Notes: a model not told the origin generated them from the sequence alone. A stretch of 64,000 bases of DNA from Pseudomonadota bacterium (GCA_023441105.1 JAEZQX010000438.1:7012-71011), one strand, 5' to 3'; shown: positions 26,438 through 35,744, numbered from the stretch's first letter. Numbers and translations: made by a program.

Positions 26438-26932
26438 TCAATCGAGATGCTCGAGCTGCCCGAGGAGCCGGTTCAGCATGTCGTCCAGCGCGCGCCGCTC
26501 GGCATCGGTGAGTACCGACAGGAGTTTCGCCTCGCGCCGCCGCGCGATCGGATTGATTTCCTGGAACAGCCGCTCGCCGGCGTCGGTCAGCGACAGGTTG
26601 ACGACACGTTGGTCGTGCGAATCCGGCTCGCGCAGGATGAAGGCGCGCCGCTCGAGGCGTGCCACGGCACGGCAGGCGTTGCCCTTGTCGACTGCAATGC
26701 GGTTCGCGATGGCGTTGGCGGACATGGGGCCGTACCAGTGCAGTACGTTGACGATTCGCCAGTCGAGCAGGGGAAGGTCGTAGTTGACCGAGTAGATGCG
26801 CGCCGTGCCCTGGCTGAACCTGCTCGAGAGCATCGCAAGCCGGTACGAATAGGTTCGATCCAAAGGCCGGATGGGTGATCGATCCACTTCCAGTCTTGGA
26901 TCAATAGGGGATGCTGCGGCCGGAGCCGCCAT
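26438..26932 (-). CDS. MarR-family transcriptional regulator
   Basis: The 164-residue protein has a MarR winged helix: WRIVNVLHWYGPMSANAIANRIAVDKGNACRAVARLERRAFI, then REPDSHDQRVVNLSLTDAGERLFQEI, with the conserved D-x-R wing (SHDQRVVNL). The C-terminal dimerisation helix is DDMLNRLLGQLEHLD. It is the last gene of a leftward catabolic operon and its start overlaps the SDR gene by 32 bp; a GTG at 26887 would remove the overlap. It probably senses an aromatic or acid ligand and controls this operon. Confidence 0.88.
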   Translation of the reverse strand: MAAPAAASPIDPRLEVDRSPIRPLDRTYSYRLAMLSSRFSQGTARIYSVNYDLPLLDWRIVNVLHWYGPMSANAIANRIAVDKGNACRAVARLERRAFILREPDSHDQRVVNLSLTDAGERLFQEINPIARRREAKLLSVLTDAERRALDDMLNRLLGQLEHLD

Positions 26933-27752
26933 CCACCGCGATGGCTTGCCCGGTCATCGCACCAGACCGGTCGTTGCACAGGAAAGCGACCAGATGCGCC
27001 AGTTCCGCCGGCTGGATGAAGCGACCGATCGGGATTTCGGCACTGCGCTTTCGCTGCTGCTCTTCCACCGTAGTCCCTTCGAGCTCGGCCCAGCGGGCGA
27101 GCCCTGCCTCGAGCCTCGGCGTCCAGGTGAGCCCCGGATGGACCGTGTTGACGGTGATGCCTTTCGCAGCAACCTGTTCAGCCAGGTGCTTCGAAAAATT
27201 GGTCACGGCGGAATTGACTGCCCCATTGGTCATCCGGAAGTCGGTCACGATCCGCGCCGACATGCCCGCGATGTTGACGATCCGCCCGAAACCGGCCTCT
27301 GCCATCACGGGCACGACAGCCCGGCAGAAGCGGACGTAACCAAGCAGCTTCACGTCGATGTGGTACTGCCATGCCTGGTCGTCGAGGCCCTCGAACGCGT
27401 CCTGGACCGAGGTCACCGCGTTGTTGACCAGGATGTCGATGCGTCCGAAAGCGCTCGCGACCATCTCGACGAACCTGGCAATGTCCGCCGGCTTGGTGAC
27501 GTCGGCCGGCGCGGCAAGCACGCGGGTTCCGTGGCGCTCGAGCCGCTTCGCGGCCTCCCTCAATGCCGCCTCGCCGCGGGCGCAAATCGCGATGTCGGCG
27601 CCGCCGGCTGCGAATTCGTCGGCAATGGCATAGCCGATGCCCTTGCTGCCGCCGGTCACGATCGCCAGGCGTCCGGCGAATGCGGCGCGGCCTGACATCA
27701 CATCCGGTCGATTCTGCTCGACGGGTGGCTTGGTGCTCAAGGCGTCAACCAT
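26901..27752 (-). CDS. SDR-family protein lacking the usual Tyr-x-x-x-Lys
   Basis: The 283-residue protein has a short-chain dehydrogenase fold with TGGSKGIG (residues 33-40), NNAV instead of NNAG (110-113), and Ser165. Where the catalytic Tyr-x-x-x-Lys should stand the sequence reads N-G-A-V-N (Asn176, Asn180), directly before the usual helix SAVTNFSKHLAEQ. The cofactor site looks intact but the proton relay is not. It may belong to a divergent SDR branch with other chemistry. The start overlaps the stop of the Bug gene by 8 bp, so it is coupled to transport. Confidence 0.85.
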   Translation of the reverse strand: MVDALSTKPPVEQNRPDVMSGRAAFAGRLAIVTGGSKGIGYAIADEFAAGGADIAICARGEAALREAAKRLERHGTRVLAAPADVTKPADIARFVEMVASAFGRIDILVNNAVTSVQDAFEGLDDQAWQYHIDVKLLGYVRFCRAVVPVMAEAGFGRIVNIAGMSARIVTDFRMTNGAVNSAVTNFSKHLAEQVAAKGITVNTVHPGLTWTPRLEAGLARWAELEGTTVEEQQRKRSAEIPIGRFIQPAELAHLVAFLCNDRSGAMTGQAIAVDGGSGRSIPY

Positions 27753-28746
27753 CCAGGGGCTGGAAGCGCGCCAGCTTGACCGCGTTCTGCCAGAAGTCGA
27801 AGTTCCGCCGCATCAGCGCCGCGACCTCACCGCGAGCCAAGGGCATCGCATTCATGCCGAGTTTCTTTGCTTCGGGCCCGAACTCGTCAGAGCGCACGAA
27901 GGAATCGATCGAAGAAGCGACTTCGTCCTGCAGCGCCTCCGGCAGCTTGGGCGAAGAGAACACCAGGAAGGCACTTTCGGCGACCAGAGATGAAAAGCCG
28001 CTTTGCACGAAGGTCGGTACGTCCGGGAGGTCTGCCGAGGGCTTTGCCGACGAATGAGCCAGCAGCCGCAGGAGCCCGCCGGCCACTTGCTGCGAGGCGG
28101 CCGATTGCGTCACGATCAGAAAAGGGATGCGTCCACCGAGCACGTCCTGCATCGCTGCTGGTCCGCCCTTGTAGCCGACGTGGGTCAATGGCACCCCTGC
28201 CTCCTGCCCTAGCGCCTCACCCAGCAGGTGCTGAGGCGTGCCCTGACCGGGTGTTCCGAAGGTGGCCTGCCCGGGATTGGCCTTGCACCATCCGATCAGA
28301 TCCTCCAGCTTGCGGTACGGCGACTTGGCGTCGACAGCGACGACGTAAGGCGTCGCAGCCACGGACGCCAGCGGAACGAGGTCCGTGAACGGGTCATAGC
28401 CGACGTTCCGGTAGACGTGCGGCAACAGCGTCAGGATCTCGATCGGCGACATGAGAAGCGGCGGCGGTTCGGCTGCGGCGGTGCGTAGGGTATTGATCGC
28501 GATACGCCCCGAGGCGCCGGTCCGGTTCTCGACGATCGTGTTCCAGCCGCGCTGGCGGCGTAGCCCTTCGGCGACTGCGCGCGCGGCAAGGTCGAGCCCG
28601 CCGCCGCTGGGGAAGCCACAGATCATGCGGATCTGGCGGCCGGCGTCGGCATGGGCGAGCCGCGTGCCGGCAAGAGGCAGCGCCAGTGATGCGCCGGCAA
28701 GAAGCCCGGTCCGCAGGGCCAGACGGCGGCGATGGTTCGGATTCAA
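27745..28746 (-). CDS. Bug-family TTT substrate-binding protein
   Basis: The 333-residue protein has an N-terminal signal (LRTGLLAGASLALPLAGTRLAHA, with twin-Arg-like RRRLALRT) and Bug features: IRMICGFPSGGGLDLAARAVAEGL, VENRTGASGRIA, TFGTPGQGTPQHLLGEAL and THVGYKGGPAAMQDVLGG. Bug proteins bind small carboxylates and either serve a TctAB membrane pair or act in sensing. No TctA or TctB gene is in the window. It lies 27 bp after the dioxygenase gene in the same operon. Confidence 0.9.
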   Translation of the reverse strand: MNPNHRRRLALRTGLLAGASLALPLAGTRLAHADAGRQIRMICGFPSGGGLDLAARAVAEGLRRQRGWNTIVENRTGASGRIAINTLRTAAAEPPPLLMSPIEILTLLPHVYRNVGYDPFTDLVPLASVAATPYVVAVDAKSPYRKLEDLIGWCKANPGQATFGTPGQGTPQHLLGEALGQEAGVPLTHVGYKGGPAAMQDVLGGRIPFLIVTQSAASQQVAGGLLRLLAHSSAKPSADLPDVPTFVQSGFSSLVAESAFLVFSSPKLPEALQDEVASSIDSFVRSDEFGPEAKKLGMNAMPLARGEVAALMRRNFDFWQNAVKLARFQPLDG

Positions 28747-28773
28747 CAGTTGCTCCTGTCAGAACGGGCGGCG

Positions 28774-29646
28774 TCAGTGCCGCGCGGCTGGTGCATCGTC
28801 ATTGCGCAGTTGAGTCCGGTGCAGCACCCGGCGCGAATCGGCAGGGAAGCTGTCGCGGCGGTGCATCGTGCACCGGTTGTCCCAGAGGATCAGATCACCG
28901 AGCTGCCAGGTCTGCGTCCAGTGAAGCTCCGGACGGGCACAGTGCGCCCAGAGTGCATCCAGCAGGGCCTCGCTGTCGTCGAGTGAAAGCCCCGGCAGAT
29001 ACGCCCACTTTCGTCGGCCAAGATAGAGGTGACGACGGCGAGTCCGAGGATGTTCGAGGACCAGCGGGTGCACTGCGCCCTGCGCGTTGCGCGGGTCGGT
29101 GGTCGGGGTATAGCCCTTGCGCGGCCGACCGGCGCTGTCGAGCGTGATGTCATGGATGCAGCCAAGCGACTGAACCTGCCGTTGCAGCGACGGCTCGAGC
29201 GTCTCAAAGGCGCGATACAGGTCGCAGAACGACGTGTCGCCACCCCGGTCCGGCAACTCGATGGCGTAGAGAAACGCCCCGACCGGGGGTGATTCGTTGT
29301 AGGTCATGTCCTGGTGCCACGCTGCTTCGGCATCACCCAGCTCGCCGATCGGCTTCCCGTTCTCGATGACGTTCGAGATCGTGAGCACGTAGTCCGCAAC
29401 GCCTTCGACCGGCACGGCGGTCGCGGAGCGTTTCGGCGCGCGGTCAAGCGCGCCGAACTGCATGGAGAACGCCATCAGCTGTTCATCCGTCAGCGATTGT
29501 CCGCGAAAGCGCAGGACGAGATGGCGATGCCAGGCGTCACGGACGGCAGCCATCTGCGCGGCGTCGAGCGGCCGGGCAAGGTCGATGCCGACGACGTCCG
29601 CGCCGAGGCCGGCTTCCGAGGGCACGATGCTGGGCAACGCTGTCAA
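28774..29646 (-). CDS. TauD/TfdA-family 2-oxoglutarate dioxygenase, TTG start
   Basis: The 290-residue Fe(II)/2-oxoglutarate dioxygenase has iron ligands His111-x-Asp113 (AAWHQDMTY) and His262 (RCTMHRRDSF), with the oxoglutarate-binding Arg near 277 (VLHRTQL). LVLRFRGQSLTDEQLMAF is typical of the family. The start is set by a GGAGGAG site six bases before a TTG at 29646; an open frame back to 29685 has no such site. It is the first gene of the leftward operon (dioxygenase, Bug, SDR, MarR) and probably hydroxylates the acid that the Bug protein binds. Confidence 0.9.
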   Translation of the reverse strand: MTALPSIVPSEAGLGADVVGIDLARPLDAAQMAAVRDAWHRHLVLRFRGQSLTDEQLMAFSMQFGALDRAPKRSATAVPVEGVADYVLTISNVIENGKPIGELGDAEAAWHQDMTYNESPPVGAFLYAIELPDRGGDTSFCDLYRAFETLEPSLQRQVQSLGCIHDITLDSAGRPRKGYTPTTDPRNAQGAVHPLVLEHPRTRRRHLYLGRRKWAYLPGLSLDDSEALLDALWAHCARPELHWTQTWQLGDLILWDNRCTMHRRDSFPADSRRVLHRTQLRNDDAPAARH

Positions 29647-29671
29647 GAATTCTCCTCCGCACTTCCGCATT

Positions 29672-29687
29672 GGTTGTAAGAACAACC
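29672..29687. promoter_or_regulatory. candidate operator upstream of the dioxygenase operon
   Basis: A perfect inverted repeat GGTTGT-AAGA-ACAACC lies 26 bp upstream of the TTG start. Its core TTGT-N4-ACAA resembles operators bound by MarR- and GntR-type repressors. The MarR protein at the end of the same operon is the obvious candidate, which would make the system self-regulated. This is inferred from symmetry and position. Confidence 0.5.
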
Positions 29688-29740
29688 TTTAGGCGGCGAA
29701 GTCTAGGGGCCAGTCTGGACGGTGTCAACTGGGAGACTGC

Positions 29741-30916
29741 TCAGGCAGAAACGTGCCAGGGCCCGCCATTGGGGCAGCGGCCGGCGGCATGGCGCGCCAC
29801 CGCCGCCTCGTCGAACTCGAACCCCAGTCCGGCGGCTGCCGGGAGTGAGACGCGCCCGTCCGAGAAGGCCAGCTCGCCGGTGATGAGTCGACCGAAGTTC
29901 ATCACGCGCTCGCCCGGCATGAACTCGAGCCATCCTTCAGATCCGATGGCGCCGAGCAGATGCACGTGCAGGTCGTGATAGGCATGGGGGCAGACGAGGA
30001 CGTTCCGGTTGGCAGCCATGGCCGCGATCCTCATCCACGGCGTGATACCGCCGCAGACGGTCGCATCGGGCTGGATGATGGCTGCAGCGCCGGCCCGCAG
30101 GATCTCCTTGAACCGGAGCGGATTGGCCTCGTTCTCCCCCGTTGCGACTCGGATGCCCGACGTCGCCGCTAGCTGCCGCAGCGCATCGATGTCGTCCTCG
30201 ACGAATGGCTCCTCGATCCAGAACGGGTTCAGCCCTTCCAGGGGCCGCAGGTAGCGCATCGCCGCCTCGACATCGGGCCACGCGTTGTTCGCATCCAATA
30301 ACAGGTCGGCATCCGGGCCGATCTCGCGGCGGGCCGCCTCGACCCTCCGTTGCTCGGCCTCGGGCGTGAGCTTTCCGGTCTTGATCTTGATCGCCCGGAA
30401 TCCCAGCTCGCGCAGCTCCTGCAGCTCCGCTACCAGCTCGGGAATCCCCTTGTTGGCCCCGTAGTACCCGCCCGCAGCATACGCATCAACGGCGGCGCGG
30501 TCTCCTCCGCCAAGCTGGCGATAGAGCGGCAGGCCGTTGCGGCGCGCCTTCAGGTCCCACAGTGCGATGTCAATCAGGCCCATGGCGCGATGCACCGCCC
30601 CCGCTCTGCCATGCAGCTGAGTGGCCATCGCCATCCGAGCCCACAGGATCTCGACGGCCGAGGTCTCCTGGCCGAGCACGACCGGTGCAAGCAGTTCGGC
30701 AATCGCGGTTGCGACCAGGCTCACAGGGCGATTGCCGAGGAAGCAGTAGCCAAGGCCGACGCCCCCATCGGAATCGTGTACCTTCAACAGGCCAAAGCAA
30801 CGGGTCGCTACGTCGCCGGTCGCGAATCCGATCGGTTCATCGAGCGGCACCGCAACCGCGCAGTAGGAGAGTCTTTCGATCCGGATCATCGCGCGTTCCG
30901 AAGGAACGTTCGCCAT
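29741..30916 (-). CDS. enolase-superfamily enzyme, mandelate-racemase group
   Basis: The 391-residue protein has an N-terminal capping domain and a beta-barrel with Lys177-x-Lys179 (KIKTG), metal ligands Asp208 (LLLDANNAW), Glu235 (WIEEP) and Glu261 (ATGENE), and an Asp/His pair (IQPDAT, CPHAYHD with His311). The Lys-x-Lys plus His arrangement is that of mandelate-racemase-like acid-sugar dehydratases or racemases. It follows a Bug gene with only 4 bp between them, so the enzyme probably acts on the imported carboxylate. The exact substrate is unknown. Confidence 0.9.
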   Translation of the reverse strand: MANVPSERAMIRIERLSYCAVAVPLDEPIGFATGDVATRCFGLLKVHDSDGGVGLGYCFLGNRPVSLVATAIAELLAPVVLGQETSAVEILWARMAMATQLHGRAGAVHRAMGLIDIALWDLKARRNGLPLYRQLGGGDRAAVDAYAAGGYYGANKGIPELVAELQELRELGFRAIKIKTGKLTPEAEQRRVEAARREIGPDADLLLDANNAWPDVEAAMRYLRPLEGLNPFWIEEPFVEDDIDALRQLAATSGIRVATGENEANPLRFKEILRAGAAAIIQPDATVCGGITPWMRIAAMAANRNVLVCPHAYHDLHVHLLGAIGSEGWLEFMPGERVMNFGRLITGELAFSDGRVSLPAAAGLGFEFDEAAVARHAAGRCPNGGPWHVSA

Positions 30917-30920
30917 CTGC

Positions 30921-31907
30921 CTAGTCGACGGTCGCCCCGGATCGCTCGATCACCTGACGCCACTTGGCGATCTCGGTCTGCATGAAGGCGGTCAGCGCTT
31001 CAGGCCCTTTGCCGACCGGTTCGAGACCCATCGTCAAGAAGCGCGACCGAATCTCGGGCGCCGCCAGGACTTCGCCGATCTTCGCGTTCAGCTTGTCGAT
31101 GATCGGCCGTGGCGTTCCTGCCGGAGCGAAAACGGCGTACCAGCCGATGATCTCGTAGCCGGGAATGCCGGATTCGGAAACGGTCGGCACGTCCGGCATC
31201 ACCGGGCTGCGAGTCGAAGACGTGACCGCGAGCGCCCGCGTTCGGCCGGACTGCACGTTCTGCGCGGCGAGAACGATAGGGTCGAGGTAGACCTGCACCT
31301 GGCCGCCCATCAGGTCGGTCAGGGCCTGGCCGCCGCCTTTGTAGGGAACATGGAGCAGATCGATTCCTGCCATCGACTTCAGCAGCTCGACGCCGAGATG
31401 AGACGGTGCACCCGTTCCGCCTGATGCGTAGCTGAGCTTGCCCGGCTCGGCCTTCGCGAGCGCGACGAGTTCGGCCACGGTTTTTGCCGGTAGCGATGGC
31501 GTCACCTCGAGGATATAGGGCGTGTTGGCGACCCAGCTGACCGGCTCGAAGTCCTTCAACGGATCGTAGCCGGCGTTCCGGTACAGGCTTGGATTGGTCG
31601 CGAAGCTGCTCGCGACGATATGGATGGTGTAGCCGTCGGCCGGGGCTCGGGCGGTCATCTGGGCGGCGAGGTTGCCGCCCGCCCCGGGACGGTTCTCGAT
31701 CAGCACCGGCTGGCCTAGCGCCTCCGAAAGCTTCTGGCCGAAGACACGCGCTACGGAGTCCGTTCCGCCTCCAGCCGCAAAACCGACCAGCATGCGGACC
31801 GGTTTCGAAGGGTACTCCTGGGCCAGGGCAGGAGCGCCGAGTGCAAGCGCTGCGGCAAGGGTGAAAGCGGCGAGGATCTCCGGAACGAGACGATGCGATC
31901 GATTCAC
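30921..31907 (-). CDS. Bug-family TTT substrate-binding protein
   Basis: The protein has 328 residues. The signal peptide AFTLAAALALGAPALAQ is followed by YPSKPVRMLVGFAAGGGTDSVARVFGQKL, VLIENRPGAGGNLAAQM, LSYASGGTGAPSHLGVELLK and HVPYKGGGQALTDLMGGQ, all standard for the Bug/TctC family. It is the first gene of a two-gene leftward unit with the enolase-superfamily enzyme. The mature protein should bind a carboxylate in the periplasm. No membrane partner is present nearby. Confidence 0.92.
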   Translation of the reverse strand: MNRSHRLVPEILAAFTLAAALALGAPALAQEYPSKPVRMLVGFAAGGGTDSVARVFGQKLSEALGQPVLIENRPGAGGNLAAQMTARAPADGYTIHIVASSFATNPSLYRNAGYDPLKDFEPVSWVANTPYILEVTPSLPAKTVAELVALAKAEPGKLSYASGGTGAPSHLGVELLKSMAGIDLLHVPYKGGGQALTDLMGGQVQVYLDPIVLAAQNVQSGRTRALAVTSSTRSPVMPDVPTVSESGIPGYEIIGWYAVFAPAGTPRPIIDKLNAKIGEVLAAPEIRSRFLTMGLEPVGKGPEALTAFMQTEIAKWRQVIERSGATVD

Positions 31908-32060
31908 GTCGGGCCCTTGGTGCGGTTGGATTGAGGCAGCAGATCACCGGCAAGATGCGCCGGACCTGGCGGGAGATGGTAATGAATGTGAGCGCCAGGC
32001 GATACATCTTTGCGAGGAAGATCGAGCGGCCGCCTGCAGGCAGGGCGGCAGACGATGCAG

Positions 32061-35000
32061 TCATTGTCCTGGTGAGGGTCCAGTCGATGTGGGGCCGGAA
32101 GAGCTGCCATCGTCTGCCTCGAGCCGGAGAAAATGAGCACAGCCGAGCGCATCGCCGGCAACGATCAGGCGCCCGTCGGCGCTCGCAGCAGCGCCCGTCA
32201 CGACGGAATCGCATTCGAAGGCGGCAACTGGCGCCAGGGAAGGGTAGTGCCAGACCTTGACGTGGCGGTCATAGCCCGAAGTGACGACAAGCCCCGCGGG
32301 TTCCAGCAGTTGGATACTGCGCACGCGGCCCGCATGCGCCGCCAGGCTGGCGAGCATCCTGCATCCGGGGAAGCTCCAGATGCGCAGCGTGCCGTCTCCC
32401 CCGCCGGTCAGGAGCAGTCGTGAGTCCTGTGACAGCGTGCCGGAGGTGACGCCCTCGTTGTGTGCGGGAAGGCTTCGGAAGCATTTCGGCCGGCCGGGAT
32501 CCCAGATGCTGAGCGTTCCGTCCGAGGAGCCGGTGATGGCGACTTGTCCGTGTGCGCTGACAGCGGCAAAGGTCACTGCTCGCCGATGGGCTTCCCAGCG
32601 TCGCTCGATGCGCGCGCGGTCGATGTCCCAAACCTGGGCGAAGCCATCCTGGGTACCGACGAACGTCTTGCCGGTCGCAGGAGCGATGGCGAGCGCACTG
32701 ATGGCCCCGCTGGCACCCGAGAGAACCTGTGGCCGCTCGGTCTGCAACTCTCGAACATGGATCTTGCCGTCCCGCGAACCGGACACCAGGAGCTTGCGGC
32801 GCCAATCCAGAGCGATGGCGCTCACGACGTCTCGATGCCCCGCCAGCTCGTGGACGACCTCCCCCTTGCCTGGATTCCATACCCGCAGCACGCCATCCTG
32901 GCCGGACGTCACTGCGACCGAGCCGTCCGGCGCCATCGCCACCGCATGAATCCAGCCTTCGTGCTCTTGCGTCGGCGCCCGAACCTCCCCGGCGTCCAGG
33001 CTCCATAGCCGAACGGTGCGGTCTTGTCCGCCGGAGAAGGCGGAGCGCCCGCCGGGAGGCAGTGCAAGGGCGTTGACCGAGTCCGCGTGTCCCTGCAGGA
33101 TGCGATGTGGCTTGCCTGATTCCAGGTCCCAGACCCGCACCGTTCGATCGTGTGAGCCGGACAGGGCGAATCGGCCGTCCGGCGAGAAAGCCACCGCGTA
33201 GACCCGATGTGTGTGGCCGCTGAGGGTGAAGCGGATGGCGGCCCCACCCCGGTCCGGGTTCAGTTCCCACAGGCGGACGTTCGCGTCGGCGGCACCGGTG
33301 AGCGCCAGTCGTCCGTCGAAGGAGAGGGCGACGCAATAGATGACGCCTTCGTTGCTGGCATAGAGGGTTTCGATGAGGTCGCCGGTGTCCAGGTTCCACA
33401 GGCGGGCCGCCTTGTCGTAGCCGCCGGAGAGACCGGTACGACCATCTGCGGTGATCGCAACCGATGCGATCGCGGATCGATGGCCGCGGAGGGAGGGTAA
33501 TGGTTCCCAGGAATCCGTTTGCCAGGCGTGAAGTGTTCCTTTCCGCGAGCCGACAAGCAGCCGGCTGGCGTCTGCGGCGACTGCCAGGGCAATCACGCCG
33601 CCGGGAATCTTCAGCTTGATGCAGGGTGCGGATCCGGAGCGGGGATCCCAGACTGCCAGACCGCGCGACCCGCCGAGCGCCAGGCACTCTCCGGGCATCG
33701 CGGCGAGAAATGCAGCTGCTCCCACGGGTGGCGCAGCCGCCGGATCGTCCGTCGCCGCTGCCGTTGATGGGGAGAAGACCTGCAGCTTCGTGCCTTCGGC
33801 GATATCCCACACGGCAAGCTTGCCATCGTCCGTCGTGGCGAAGATGCGATTGCCGCGATCGGACACTACCAGCGAGGACACTGCGCCAGGCATGTCGAGG
33901 GTGCGCACCAGCGGTCCGCCGGGTCCGCTCAAGCTCGGTAGCAGCGGTCGCAGCCATGGTTTGCGTCCAGCCGCCTGTTGCTGCAGGCTGGCCCGCAAGG
34001 AGAGCGCAGTCGTCGGCAAGCGTGCCAGGAGCTGGGCGACGAGCTGGGAAGGATCATGTGCGAGCGCGTGCGAGGCGACCTGCAGGGCAGCGGCAAGCAG
34101 GGCGGCGTCCGTGCCGGGTGAGACGTGCCGGAAGTCCTCCAGGAGGGCATAGATCCCGCATCGGTCGAGCTTTGCCTCGAGCCACGAGACGTCGCCCAGT
34201 AGCGCGTCGACATCCTCTTGGCGGCCGGCGCCCAGGAGGTGCCGGACGACCCAGCGCCAGGCGAAAGCATGTGGCAGGCGGTGCTTGTCCCCCCAGGTGG
34301 CAAGCAGCGTCTCATGCGCCGATTGGCCGGCGCCCGGAAGACGCGTGGCGAAGTAGGCGAGCACGACGTCGTGGACCTGCACAAGCCCCAGCTTGAGGTC
34401 GAAGTCCACCAGCGACGAGTTGTCCAGGCGTGACAGCGTCTCCTCGGTATCGAAGGCGTCGAGTCCCCAGAGTTCGCCGGCAACATCGATCGGCACATCC
34501 TCGTCCTCCGGAAAGATGGCGAGGCGGATACAACGGTCGCGGTCGTCCGCGGCGAGCTGTTCGAGTCCGAGGTCGATGGTGGACGCCACCGCGCCGCGAC
34601 GATCGCCGGCGTTCTCCCGGTCGAAGGCAACCACGCCTCGGCGATCGAGCGCCTTTCCGACGTATGCCAATGCACCGGCCAAGGTGTCGCCGCGTTCGAT
34701 GCGCTGGCGCAGGGCACCGGCCGCTAGCTTGAGCAGGAGCGGCCATTCTCCGAGGCGGTGAGCGAGTTGCCTGAAGGGATCGAGCGAGGCGGGCTTTTGC
34801 GGAAGCCGTGCGATGAGCAGCGCCACCGCTTCCCCAGCTGTCATTTCGTCGACTTCGACACGCTCCGCCTCGGCCGCGACCGCGGCCTGGCGCGTGGTGA
34901 CCAGGCGGGCGCAGCCCGACCCACCGCGGCAGAACGGGCCGAGGTCGGCGGGGTTCCAGACGTCGTCGATGACGATCAGGCAGTTGCGGTTCTGGAGCTT

Positions 35001-35744
35001 GTCACCGAGAGCCTGCGCCGCGTCCTCGACGCTCACGAAGGCGGGTCGCTCCCCCGTAAGCGCCGCGTAGAGGCGAGTCAGCTCACCCTGCAGGTTGGGT
35101 GACTGGCCAAGGGTGGCCCACAAGATGCCGTCGTCGAACGCCGTCAGAACGTCGTCGTCGTGCGCCATCGCGGCGGCCAGGGTCGTCTTGCCGAATCCTC
35201 CGGCGCCCGTCAAAGCCGTGGTGATCGCAATGGCATCGTGCTTGTCCTGCGTGAGCAGCAGGCGCTTGAGCGTCCCGAGTTCCTGCGCCCGGTTGATGAA
35301 GTCATTGGGCAGCGGAGGCGCCATGAATGGCACCCGTACCGGCGTTGCCCCGCGGCGCAGATGCGCGACGAACTGCTCCCACTGGACGTCCAGGTCATAC
35401 CAGTGCAGCTTGCTCATCCACCGCGGTACTTCAGCGCTGGCGGGATCCAGTCCAGGTCCCTTGATCGGAAATACCGCTACCCCGCTCTGTCGCGCAGCGC
35501 GCCATTCCAGGCGAGTCACTGCCGACCGGAGGACGGCCGGCGTCATCACGACCACGAGGAACTCGACGCGCTCGAGTGCATCCTCGATCTGCCGCCACCA
35601 ACCGAGGCCCCCTTCGATCTCCGGACGGTCCTGCCAAACCGGGATTTCGGGCGCACCCCGCGCCAGCCTGGCCCGCAGGTTGTCGGCAAAGCCTTGCCCG
35701 TCACTCCGGGCGTAGGAGATGAAGATCCCCGACTTGGCAGCCAT
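32061..35744 (-). CDS. TIR / NB-ARC / WD40 STAND-type protein
   Basis: This 1,227-residue protein has four parts. A TIR domain (residues 1-140) begins GIFISYARSDGQGFADNL; Glu80 in TRLEWRAA stands where the NADase glutamate lies. The NB-ARC STAND module follows: Walker A TGAGGFGKTT (180-188), Walker B CLIVIDDVW (256-261), sensor VTTR (282-285), GEWPLLL (333-339) and VHD (458-460). Residues 470-610 are helical. From 611 there are 14 WD40 repeats, enough for two seven-bladed propellers. The layout mirrors animal Apaf-1, with TIR replacing CARD. It is probably an immune sensor that consumes NAD after oligomerising. It is flanked by unrelated catabolic genes. Confidence 0.92.
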   Translation of the reverse strand: MAAKSGIFISYARSDGQGFADNLRARLARGAPEIPVWQDRPEIEGGLGWWRQIEDALERVEFLVVVMTPAVLRSAVTRLEWRAARQSGVAVFPIKGPGLDPASAEVPRWMSKLHWYDLDVQWEQFVAHLRRGATPVRVPFMAPPLPNDFINRAQELGTLKRLLLTQDKHDAIAITTALTGAGGFGKTTLAAAMAHDDDVLTAFDDGILWATLGQSPNLQGELTRLYAALTGERPAFVSVEDAAQALGDKLQNRNCLIVIDDVWNPADLGPFCRGGSGCARLVTTRQAAVAAEAERVEVDEMTAGEAVALLIARLPQKPASLDPFRQLAHRLGEWPLLLKLAAGALRQRIERGDTLAGALAYVGKALDRRGVVAFDRENAGDRRGAVASTIDLGLEQLAADDRDRCIRLAIFPEDEDVPIDVAGELWGLDAFDTEETLSRLDNSSLVDFDLKLGLVQVHDVVLAYFATRLPGAGQSAHETLLATWGDKHRLPHAFAWRWVVRHLLGAGRQEDVDALLGDVSWLEAKLDRCGIYALLEDFRHVSPGTDAALLAAALQVASHALAHDPSQLVAQLLARLPTTALSLRASLQQQAAGRKPWLRPLLPSLSGPGGPLVRTLDMPGAVSSLVVSDRGNRIFATTDDGKLAVWDIAEGTKLQVFSPSTAAATDDPAAAPPVGAAAFLAAMPGECLALGGSRGLAVWDPRSGSAPCIKLKIPGGVIALAVAADASRLLVGSRKGTLHAWQTDSWEPLPSLRGHRSAIASVAITADGRTGLSGGYDKAARLWNLDTGDLIETLYASNEGVIYCVALSFDGRLALTGAADANVRLWELNPDRGGAAIRFTLSGHTHRVYAVAFSPDGRFALSGSHDRTVRVWDLESGKPHRILQGHADSVNALALPPGGRSAFSGGQDRTVRLWSLDAGEVRAPTQEHEGWIHAVAMAPDGSVAVTSGQDGVLRVWNPGKGEVVHELAGHRDVVSAIALDWRRKLLVSGSRDGKIHVRELQTERPQVLSGASGAISALAIAPATGKTFVGTQDGFAQVWDIDRARIERRWEAHRRAVTFAAVSAHGQVAITGSSDGTLSIWDPGRPKCFRSLPAHNEGVTSGTLSQDSRLLLTGGGDGTLRIWSFPGCRMLASLAAHAGRVRSIQLLEPAGLVVTSGYDRHVKVWHYPSLAPVAAFECDSVVTGAAASADGRLIVAGDALGCAHFLRLEADDGSSSGPTSTGPSPGQ

